From NCBI GenBank assembly GCA_029259535.1, contig JAPHEF010000035.1, positions 1 through 20,316 of the forward strand: 20,316 nt of DNA, in the 5' to 3' direction. The translations under genes were made by a program, and so were the position numbers. The DNA comes from Alkanophaga liquidiphilum. GTDB lineage: Archaea; Halobacteriota; Syntropharchaeia; Alkanophagales; B39-G2. Shown piece by piece: positions 12,295 to 19,611 of the stretch; position 1 is the stretch's first letter; the number at the start of each line of letters is the position of its first letter. The notes under the pieces are model-generated. The model saw only the letters and a program-made list of their open reading frames with translations, had not been told where the DNA came from and made no database searches.

Positions 12295-14990
12295 AATCTC
12301 ACCCCTCCCTCGCCTGTCGCCTCTTTTACCTTTGCGCTCTCGCCCAGCGCCTCCTTCAAAGCATCTTGCACAAGCTCCTCAACATCCACAACCCTGCCGA
12401 ACTCACTCTTCGAGGGGTCAACGCCATCTTCGCCGTATAAGAATTGCACGACAACGTCCCTCGTGTCCCGAACGGTCCCGTCGTAACGGACTTCGAGGTC
12501 TTGCAGCGCATTTATGAGGCGTCTCTGGAAATATCCACTTTGCGACGTTCTGACAGCCGTGTCCACGAGCCCCTCACGCCCGCCGACGGCGTGGAAGAAG
12601 AACTCCACAGGCGAAAGTCCCTTCTTGAACGAAGAGCGGACGAAGCCGTGCGCCTCGGCACTGAGGTCGCCACGTTTGAAGTGCGGGAGCGTCCTGCCAA
12701 GATAACCACGGTTTATGCGCTCGCCACGGACGGACTGCTGCCCGACGCAGGCTGCCATTTGCGTGAGGTTCAGCATCGAACCCCGAGCGCCAGACCTCGC
12801 CATCACGACGCCCGGGTTCTCCAAGCCGAGATATTCGCCTGCAATCTCACCGGCGGAATCTCTCGCACGAGCAAGCTCTTGCATTATCATTAATTCGAGC
12901 GTCTCCTCAAGCGTGCGCCCCGGCAACGCCACGAGTTCCCCATCGAGGTATGCCCGTATCAGCTCGTTGACCCTTCTTTCTGCCTGCGTCAGTATCTCCC
13001 CCATTATCTGGTCTTCAGCTTCCTTCGGAATGTCTTCATCGCTTATTCCGAAGCTAAAGCCAGTCTTTGTTATGTATTGGATTGCAAGGCGTGTCGCCTC
13101 ATCTATGAACCTGCGAGCCTCCTCCGCCCCATATTTCCTGAAGATCTTGTCTATGATTTTACCTTTAAATGCGCCGACCGCAGCTTCGTCTATGGTGCCG
13201 CATACCAGCTCCCCCTCCCTTATCACCACGTAAGCATCTCTTGGACACTTCTCTTTTAAGCATGGCTCTCCTCTCTTGTAGCATTTCTCGCATATCTCTG
13301 CGTGGAACTCCATATTCAAATCTCTCGGCAGTATGAGGCTGAAGAGCTGTTTTCCGGTCCAATACGGCATTTTGTCATCACTTTCGAAAAAGCCTGCAGG
13401 CTCGGGCAACGCACGCACATCGGTCTTTCTCAGAATCTCTACCGCCTGCTCCTTTGTGAATAGCTTCTCACCGTTCGTGAGGAGGAACAAGCCTGAGACG
13501 TGCTCATGGATGCCGCCGATTATCGGACCGCCGAAACGCACTGAGATTATCTGGTTCGGCACTTCCATCAGAATCTTTGCCTCCGCTCTCGCCTCTTCTG
13601 TCTGCAGGACGTGTAAATTCATTTCGTCGCCATCATAGTCCGCGTTATAGGGTGGACAGACCGCCGGGTTGAGCCTAAAGGTCTTACCGGGCATGACTTT
13701 AACCCGGTGTGCCATGATGCTCATTCGATGCAGGGAGGGTTGGCGGTTGAAGAGGACGATGTCGCCGTCTCGCAGGTGGCGGTCGACCTTCCAGCCGAGC
13801 TCGAGCTGATTTGCGAGCTCCTCGCAGTTGCGTTCTGTGATTTTGACACGCCGCCCGTCGAGTCTGCGCACGTAATTGGCGCCGGGGTGCCTCGGTCCAC
13901 GGCGCACGATTTCCCGCAGCTCCTCGATGTTGCGGGGCGTCGCCGTCACGGTAATCGTAAGCTCCTTAGCAATCGCCTCGGGAACACCGACTTCGGTGAT
14001 GCTGATGTTAGGGTCTGGAGAGATGACAGTGCGAGCTGAGAAATTCACACGCTTTCCGGAGAGCGAGCCACGGAACCTACCTTCCTTGCCTTTCATCCTT
14101 TGAGCGAGGGTCTTCAGCGGGCGACCGCTGCGGTGTCTGGCGGCGGGCAGCCCCGAAACCTCGTTGTCGAAGTATGTGGCGACGTGATACTGAAGCAGCT
14201 CCCAAAGGTCTTCGATGATGAGCTGCGGCGCCCCGGCGTCCCTGTTCTCCATGAAGCGCTGGTTAATTCTGATGATGTCGACGAGTTTATGCGTGAGGTC
14301 GTCTTCGCTGCGCTGCCCGCTTTCGAGGGTGATTGAAGGGCGCACGGTAACAGGAGGCACTGGCAGCACGGTCAGGACCATCCATTCCGGTCTTGCGTTC
14401 TTAGGGTCCATTCCGAAAACACGAACGTCGTCGTCCGGGATTCTTTCAAGGCGTTCTCGAATGTTTGTCGGCATGAGTTTGTGTTCCTCGCCGCTTTCAT
14501 CCTTCTCTAAGAATGTCAGAGGCTTTTCGAACTTTATATCCCGCTGCTTCTCGCCGCAATAAGGGCACTCCGACGCCTTCGAAGCCTCTTTGATGACCGC
14601 CTTGACCACTCTATCAACGTTGTCCTTGTTCTTCTCAAGTTCCTCTAAAAACTCCTTCTTCCTCGCCTCGGTAAGAAGAACACGCCCGCAACTCCGGCAG
14701 GTGGAGCGTAAGATTTTGGCGATTTGTTTCGCATAGCCGATGTGAATAACGGGAGCCGCAAGCTCAATATGCCCGAAATGCCCGGGGCACTCGCCCATCT
14801 TCCCGCCACACGTCTTGCATCTCAGCCCCGGGTCGATGACGCCAAGCCGCTGGTCCATTAACCCCATATCTATTGGGAAGCCGTCCTCGTCGTAGGTATC
14901 TGGCGTTATGATCTTCGTCACGCTCATCTTCCTTATTTCCTTCGGCGACAGCAACCCGAACTTTATCAGTTTTATCCTCTTCGGCGGCAT
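12291..14990 (-). CDS. rpoA1: DNA-directed RNA polymerase subunit A'
   Basis: An 899-aa subunit carrying the N-terminal two thirds of the largest polymerase subunit, including the clamp and catalytic site. It has zinc sites CKTCGGKMGECPGHFGH (about 57-73) and CRSCG/CPYCG further on, LSGKRVNFSARTVISPDPN, VLFNRQPSLHRMSIMAH, the metal-binding motif at 449-455, and bridge-helix sequences near VKEA/SARGSMLNLTQMAACVGQQSVRG-like residues. The motif reads NADYDGD, with Tyr452 (codon TAT) where NADFDGD is nearly universal; the three aspartates are kept. The ATG follows GAGGTG, 12 bp after rpoB, and the 3' end overlaps rpoA2. Confidence 0.97.
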   Translation of the reverse strand: MPPKRIKLIKFGLLSPKEIRKMSVTKIITPDTYDEDGFPIDMGLMDQRLGVIDPGLRCKTCGGKMGECPGHFGHIELAAPVIHIGYAKQIAKILRSTCRSCGRVLLTEARKKEFLEELEKNKDNVDRVVKAVIKEASKASECPYCGEKQRDIKFEKPLTFLEKDESGEEHKLMPTNIRERLERIPDDDVRVFGMDPKNARPEWMVLTVLPVPPVTVRPSITLESGQRSEDDLTHKLVDIIRINQRFMENRDAGAPQLIIEDLWELLQYHVATYFDNEVSGLPAARHRSGRPLKTLAQRMKGKEGRFRGSLSGKRVNFSARTVISPDPNISITEVGVPEAIAKELTITVTATPRNIEELREIVRRGPRHPGANYVRRLDGRRVKITERNCEELANQLELGWKVDRHLRDGDIVLFNRQPSLHRMSIMAHRVKVMPGKTFRLNPAVCPPYNADYDGDEMNLHVLQTEEARAEAKILMEVPNQIISVRFGGPIIGGIHEHVSGLFLLTNGEKLFTKEQAVEILRKTDVRALPEPAGFFESDDKMPYWTGKQLFSLILPRDLNMEFHAEICEKCYKRGEPCLKEKCPRDAYVVIREGELVCGTIDEAAVGAFKGKIIDKIFRKYGAEEARRFIDEATRLAIQYITKTGFSFGISDEDIPKEAEDQIMGEILTQAERRVNELIRAYLDGELVALPGRTLEETLELMIMQELARARDSAGEIAGEYLGLENPGVVMARSGARGSMLNLTQMAACVGQQSVRGERINRGYLGRTLPHFKRGDLSAEAHGFVRSSFKKGLSPVEFFFHAVGGREGLVDTAVRTSQSGYFQRRLINALQDLEVRYDGTVRDTRDVVVQFLYGEDGVDPSKSEFGRVVDVEELVQDALKEALGESAKVKEATGEGGVRL

Positions 14991-15002
14991 CGTTTCACCT
15001 CG

Positions 15003-18000
15003 TTATATGGCGTCCTCCAGCCCAAGCCTTGGCGCTATGCACATCGCTTTCATCTCGTCGAGCAGGAGTTTGAAGGCGTAGCTCATCTCCACGGGGTAAA
15101 TATCAGTATCGGAGCCGCAGCTTGGACAATAAACATCCCCCGTCTTGCTAAGCGATGCAATCATACCGCAGTTACCGCAGACGAGCTCTATTACCTTATC
15201 AGATTCGTCAAGAAGCCTATCTTTGAGCGCCATCGCCGCTCCATGCCCGATGAGGACGTCCCGCTCCATCTCGCCGAAACGCAGACCGCCCTCACGAGCT
15301 CGTCCTTCGGTGGGCTGCCTTGTAAGTATCTGGACAGGTCCTCTCGACCTCGCATGTATTTTCGAGGAAACCATGTGATACAGTTTTTGATAATAAACAA
15401 TGCCGACGAAGATATCCGCCTCCAGTTTCTCGCCGGTGATGCCATCATACATGACTTCACGCCCGGTATGCGAGAAGCCTGCCTTTAGCAACGCTTTCCT
15501 AAGCTCGTCTTCAACCTCCCCTGAAAACACCGTCCCGTCTATCCTGCGCCCCTCCAAGGCGCCAACCTTCCCACCAATCATCTCAAGGATGTGCCCGACG
15601 GTCATTCTTGAGGGTATCGCGTGCGGGTTCAGAATCATGTCAGGGATGATGCCGTCTTCGGTGAACGGCAGGTCTTCAGGGTTCGCAATCAGCCCGACGA
15701 CACCCTTCTGCCCGTGGCGAGATGCAAACTTGTCTCCGATTTCGGGGATTCTCTGGTCTCGCACCTTTATTTTTACGAGCTTGCGTCCGCCGCTCGACTC
15801 CATGAGCATCACCGAGTCCACGATGCCCTTCTCGTTAGACCTCGTGCAGATGGAAGTGTCCCGACGGCGTAGCGGGCTTATGAGCTCGGTGCTCTCCTCG
15901 AGGAATCTTGGAGGCGACGTCCTGCCGACTAAAACCTCGTTTGGTGCGACTTCCGTCTCGGGATTGATGATGCCGTGTTCGTCGAGCTGGACGTAGGCGT
16001 CCATGCCACGAGCGCCCACGACTTCTGAGTCCGGTATTTCGAAGTGGTCTTCCTGCCCGCCAGGGTAGCGGCGCTCCTCGCACTCGTAGCTTCTAAAGAA
16101 GTGACTTCTTCCTAAGCCTCGGTCTATCGCCGCCCTGTTCAGTATCACAGCGTCTTCCATGTTGTAACCCTCGTAGCAGAGGATTGCGACGACGAAGTTT
16201 TGACCCGCAGGACGCTTGTCGTAGAGGATAGCATCGGCGGTTCTCGTTGTTACGAGAGGTTTCTGCGGGTAGTGTAGCAAGTGCCCACGGGTATCGGGGC
16301 GAATTCTGAAGTTTGCGGCGTTCAGTCCCAAAGACTGCTTAAGCATGGCGGCGCCCATCGTATTACGAGGCGAGGAATTGTATTCTGGATATGGGATCAT
16401 ACCGGCGCAGATGCCTACAATCAGCGACGGGTCTATTTCGAGGTGCGTGTGCTCCTTCGTCAGTTCATCCTCGCCCACCGCAATGTATGCGTTCTCCTCC
16501 TCCTCTGCATCCAAATACTCGATGACGCCTGCACGCACGAGGTCGTCGAAGGTGAGCTCGCCTCGCTTTAATTTTTCTATGTGCGTTTCGGTGACCAAGG
16601 GCTTGCCGTCCTTCACTATTATTAAGGGGCGTCGCACCCTGCCACGGTCGGTGTTGATTATAATCTCGCGTCGCCGCTCGTAGTAAGCAATATTCACTTG
16701 ATGGGACAGCTCACCGCTTCTCCTTCGCCTTCTGACTTCAGAGACAACTTTCTCGGGGTCGGTGCAAATGCCCAGGAACTCGCCATTGATGAAAACTTTG
16801 ACATTGAACATCGTGCTTACCTCGGCTGGGAGCGGCACGACGCCGATGTCGTATAAAAGCTTTTTGAGGTCGTCGTGCTCGATACCGGTCGAAATTTCGA
16901 CGAGTTGCGAGAAATTCTTCACGAGTCCGCAGTTCGGACCTTCAGGCGTCTCGCACGGGCAGATGCGCCCCCACTGCGTCGGGTGTAAATCACGAGCTTC
17001 GAAGTGCGGCTGCGACCTCGATAGCGGCGAAATCACCCTGCGAAGGTGCGAGAGCGTGCTCATGAAGTTGTTCCTGTCGAGGAGTTGCGAGACGCCTGTG
17101 CGTCCGCCGACCCAGTTCCCGGTGGCGAGGGCGTGCATTATGCGTTCCGTCAGCACATCTGAGCGAACAGCAGTGGTTATATTAAGCTCCCTGCCCCGCA
17201 TGTTCGCCCTTTCGAGTTGGTATCTGATGTCCCTGACGAGCTTTCCGAAAGAGACTCGGAATAAGTCTTCTAAGAGGTCGCCAGCAAGCTTAAGCCTTTT
17301 GTTTGCGTAATGGTCTTTGTCGTCCTCCTCACGTCGTCCGAGTGTGAGTTCGAGGCATGCCTCCGCCATTTTGCCGAGGAAGTGAGCCTTTGTGATGCGG
17401 TCTTCGAGGTGCGGCAGCAGGTATCGGTCGAGGATGTAATTGAGACGCCGCTCCTTGTATTCTTTGGGCTGTGCCGGCGCTACCCGTCGCTCAAGAGCGA
17501 GCGTTGCATCCTCTTTGGTCTTCGTGTCCGCCACTTCCAAGTTGTCCTTTATGAATTTTATTATCTCCTCGTCGTCAGAAACCGCCTTTATTATTTCTTC
17601 ATCGCTTTCAAGTCCCAAAGCCCGCATCAAGGTTATGAAATTCACTTTCCCCGGTATGGACGGTAGCGAGACCTCCAGTATCGACTTCCTGCCACGTCCC
17701 ACCGATACTGGCACTCTAAAGCCATGTTTTTGCGAGAACACCTTCGCCACTTCTATTTTCGTGTCGTAACTCTCCTCACGGCTCACGAGGATTTTATTCG
17801 GGGCGAGGTCTTCGAGCGTGATGATGACGCGCTCTGCGCCATTGATTACGAAATAGCCACCGGGGTCGAGCGGGTCTTCACCCACTTCTATGAGCTCCTC
17901 GTCGGAAAGCCCGTGGAGGTTGCAAATTTTGGACTTCAGCATCACAGGCAGCTCGCCAATCTCCACCTCCTTATCGTCGATTATTTCTTCGGTGCCGTCC

Positions 18001-18332
18001 TTGTATTCCTTGACAATACGCATTTTTAGGTAAATCGGGGCGGCATAAGTGAGGTTGCGGAGCCTCGCCTGCATTGGGAAAATCTCGTTGTAGGAGCCAT
18101 CAGCCTCCTTGACACGAGGTTTCCCGACACGCACCCTGTCGAGACGCACATATATTTTGTAGAGACCTTTCTCGTCCTCGTCCTCAATACTCGTCTCGAT
18201 GACACCCTGCTCGTCCACCACGCTTTGCAGCCCGTGTTCTATGAAATGGTTATATGAATCAAGCTGGTGCTGCACGATTTTCTCCTTCGTGAAATATGCA
18301 TTAGAAAGGACTTTCCGATCAAGCATCCTCAT
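15003..18332 (-). CDS. rpoB: DNA-directed RNA polymerase subunit B (unsplit)
   Basis: A 1109-aa second-largest polymerase subunit in one chain. Landmarks: the protrusion/lobe region in the first 400 residues; HPTQWGRICPCETPEGPNC (450-468); the conserved NMEDAVILN; GDKFASRHGQKG and PSRMTVGHILEMIGGK in the C-terminal half; and a terminal zinc ribbon CGNCG...CPSCG. In many methanogens, halophiles and Archaeoglobus this protein is split into B'' and B'; the frame here is unbroken. The ribosome site GGAGGAGG lies before two close ATGs (18332 and 18326), and either could be used. The gene starts 9 bp after rpoH. Confidence 0.97.
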   Translation of the reverse strand: MRMLDRKVLSNAYFTKEKIVQHQLDSYNHFIEHGLQSVVDEQGVIETSIEDEDEKGLYKIYVRLDRVRVGKPRVKEADGSYNEIFPMQARLRNLTYAAPIYLKMRIVKEYKDGTEEIIDDKEVEIGELPVMLKSKICNLHGLSDEELIEVGEDPLDPGGYFVINGAERVIITLEDLAPNKILVSREESYDTKIEVAKVFSQKHGFRVPVSVGRGRKSILEVSLPSIPGKVNFITLMRALGLESDEEIIKAVSDDEEIIKFIKDNLEVADTKTKEDATLALERRVAPAQPKEYKERRLNYILDRYLLPHLEDRITKAHFLGKMAEACLELTLGRREEDDKDHYANKRLKLAGDLLEDLFRVSFGKLVRDIRYQLERANMRGRELNITTAVRSDVLTERIMHALATGNWVGGRTGVSQLLDRNNFMSTLSHLRRVISPLSRSQPHFEARDLHPTQWGRICPCETPEGPNCGLVKNFSQLVEISTGIEHDDLKKLLYDIGVVPLPAEVSTMFNVKVFINGEFLGICTDPEKVVSEVRRRRRSGELSHQVNIAYYERRREIIINTDRGRVRRPLIIVKDGKPLVTETHIEKLKRGELTFDDLVRAGVIEYLDAEEEENAYIAVGEDELTKEHTHLEIDPSLIVGICAGMIPYPEYNSSPRNTMGAAMLKQSLGLNAANFRIRPDTRGHLLHYPQKPLVTTRTADAILYDKRPAGQNFVVAILCYEGYNMEDAVILNRAAIDRGLGRSHFFRSYECEERRYPGGQEDHFEIPDSEVVGARGMDAYVQLDEHGIINPETEVAPNEVLVGRTSPPRFLEESTELISPLRRRDTSICTRSNEKGIVDSVMLMESSGGRKLVKIKVRDQRIPEIGDKFASRHGQKGVVGLIANPEDLPFTEDGIIPDMILNPHAIPSRMTVGHILEMIGGKVGALEGRRIDGTVFSGEVEDELRKALLKAGFSHTGREVMYDGITGEKLEADIFVGIVYYQKLYHMVSSKIHARSRGPVQILTRQPTEGRAREGGLRFGEMERDVLIGHGAAMALKDRLLDESDKVIELVCGNCGMIASLSKTGDVYCPSCGSDTDIYPVEMSYAFKLLLDEMKAMCIAPRLGLEDAI

Positions 18333-18341
18333 TACCTCCTC

Positions 18342-18587
18342 CTACTTTACAACCAACCGGTATGCCAAAAACTTTCCTGCCGTCCTGCTCCTCCGTATTA
18401 TCCTGACGACATCGCCGACTTTCGCTCCTATTTCCTTTATGACGGGGTCATTTGCCTTTATCTTCGGCAACTGCTCCTTCCTAATTTCGTATTTCCGGAG
18501 GAGCGCCTCCACTTCCTCCTCAGATAATATTTCGTGCTTCGGCACGAGCACGTGCTCCGTCACCACGATTCTCTCACGCCTCTTCAT
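18342..18587 (-). CDS. rpoH: DNA-directed RNA polymerase subunit H
   Basis: An 81-aa homologue of the C-terminal domain of eukaryotic RPB5, contacting downstream DNA. Family marks: VTEHVLVPKHEILSEEE near the start, LPKIKANDPVIKEIGAKVGD, and the ending GKFLAYRLVV. I chose the ATG at 18587; a longer reading would run back into the tRNA-Lys gene. The start codon is only 2 nt from the tRNA 3' end. There is no ribosome site of its own outside the tRNA, which points to co-transcription and an essentially leaderless mRNA after tRNA 3' processing. Confidence 0.94.
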   Translation of the reverse strand: MKRRERIVVTEHVLVPKHEILSEEEVEALLRKYEIRKEQLPKIKANDPVIKEIGAKVGDVVRIIRRSRTAGKFLAYRLVVK

Positions 18588-18589
18588 TA

Positions 18590-18663
18590 CGGGCTCGGGG
18601 GGATTTGAACCCCCGACCAACAGGTTAAAAGCCTGCTGCTCTACCTGGCTGAGCTACGAGCCC
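18590..18663 (-). tRNA. tRNA-Lys (anticodon TTT)
   Basis: A 74-nt cloverleaf on the minus strand: acceptor GGGCTCG/CGAGCCC, D arm with TAGCTCAGCCAGGTAGAGC, anticodon loop CTTTTAA (anticodon TTT, reading AAA and AAG), and T arm GGGGG-TTCAAAT-CCCCC. The discriminator is G, as in archaeal lysine tRNAs. No CCA is encoded and there is no intron. It heads the RNA polymerase operon. Confidence 0.96.
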
Positions 18664-18685
18664 AATTTACCTTTACCACTCTCAT

Positions 18686-18696
18686 TAATAAATATA
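18686..18696 (-). promoter_or_regulatory. TATA box upstream of tRNA-Lys and the polymerase operon
   Basis: The minus strand reads TATATTTATTA, centred 28 nt before the tRNA 5' end. No other TATA-like element lies between the tRNA and rpoH, so this may drive tRNA-Lys and the polymerase genes together. Confidence 0.6.
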
Positions 18697-18749
18697 CATC
18701 GCTGCATTTAACCCTATGCCGACCCGATGTGATGGAACGGCGGGGGATT

Positions 18750-19150
18750 TTAAACTCTAAGCCGCTTGGCATGGACGTAAGAAACAGGCTTGTCGTCGCA
18801 CTCCATCGCAAACAAATGCACGTGGAAAGAATTTTGAAACGGAGGATGAGATGAGCATGAGAGGTCGATGCTTTTAACGTTGGGCTTCATTGCTTTCTTA
18901 GCGCTTATGATGACTGCGAACCCGCCGTCATTTACGTGCCCACGCTCTTTAATTCAAGTGACGGTCACGCGCATCATCCACGCCGCTAACTCCGTCTATC
19001 ACATTTTCAGCATCTCCGCCGACACGTGAACGTCTTTGACTCCCTCTCGAAGATACATTCTTTTAAGCCCGTCTCAACGCTGACCATTGTAAGCATGAAT
19101 ACCACATGCAACAACAATCATTACGGCATCTGCCTCTGGGGAATACCAGC
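18750..19150 (-). pseudogene. Possible remains of a decayed gene in a 0.7-kb gene-poor stretch
   Basis: The stretch 18664-19399 holds no intact gene I can support. On the minus strand one frame reads protein-like in pieces: EADAVMIVVACGIHAYNGQR just before a TGA (19074-19076), then GLKRMYLREGVKDVHVSAEM until stops near 19000, then 67 open codons from 18953 to the TAA at 18750-18752, including HVNDGGFAVIISAKKAM and HVHLFAMECDDKPVSYVHAK. A second frame bridges one gap with IDGVSGVDDARD. This looks like a gene broken by at least two frameshifts and stops. I do not recognise the family, and chance open frames are not excluded. Confidence 0.3.
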
Positions 19151-19399
19151 AGCAACATTGCGATGACAAAAAACGTGCTACGAGAACTACTAGGCATCAT
19201 CGGTGATTTTAACAACAACGAGGTGCCGAGCAACAGTGCAGGAACCCGACTGCGGTTCGGGCAGAAGCGTGAGCCCCGAACCCGATGGTCACAAATCGAG
19301 AAGGACGGCGTCAAAATGCTGGGGCGTGCACGTGCCTGTTTGAGATGCATAGGAGTTATTTTTTTGTGCTCACATGTGGACACTTAAAAGGGGAAGAAA

Positions 19400-19567
19400 A
19401 TGGTGCGGACGCCATATGAACCGGTGCCTAATTTCCAATGCCCAAGATGCGGGAAGATGTCAGTGGTGCGGGGCAGGTTTAGAGCCGACGGCAGCATCGC
19501 CATCCTACTCGGCGAATACAAATACAAGTGCCTTGCGTGCGAGTTTCTGTTCGGTAGCGTCGGCTGA
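19400..19567 (+). CDS. 55-aa zinc ribbon protein, function unknown
   Basis: A complete small frame. It starts at an ATG preceded by AAAAGGGGAAG and ends at the TGA at 19565-19567. The protein begins MVRTPYEPVPNFQCPRCG and has a second pair KCLAC about 27 residues later, so Cys14, Cys17, Cys44 and Cys47 can hold one zinc ion. Between the pairs lies a strand-rich stretch with GRFRADGSIAILLGEYKYK, the fold of a single zinc ribbon. Such proteins are often nucleic acid-binding or partner with transcription or translation complexes; no specific role is visible here. It points towards the tnpB remnant, which ends 45 bp away on the other strand. Confidence 0.65.
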   Translation: MVRTPYEPVPNFQCPRCGKMSVVRGRFRADGSIAILLGEYKYKCLACEFLFGSVG

Positions 19568-19611
19568 GTTGCTTTGTCCAGCTCAACGCCTCTGACATCC
19601 TCACCGCCCGG

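Noticed and set aside
12291..14990. Split of the largest RNA polymerase subunit into A' and A''
   Set aside because: Normal for archaea, not an anomaly.
18588..18620. Longer rpoH start giving 11 extra residues
   Set aside because: These residues are the antisense-free reading of the tRNA-Lys 3' part; the tRNA is certain and homologues start at the later ATG.
19063..19383. 106-aa minus-strand and 93-aa plus-strand frames in the gap before the zinc ribbon gene
   Set aside because: Overlapping each other, unusual composition, and no motif or ribosome site for either.
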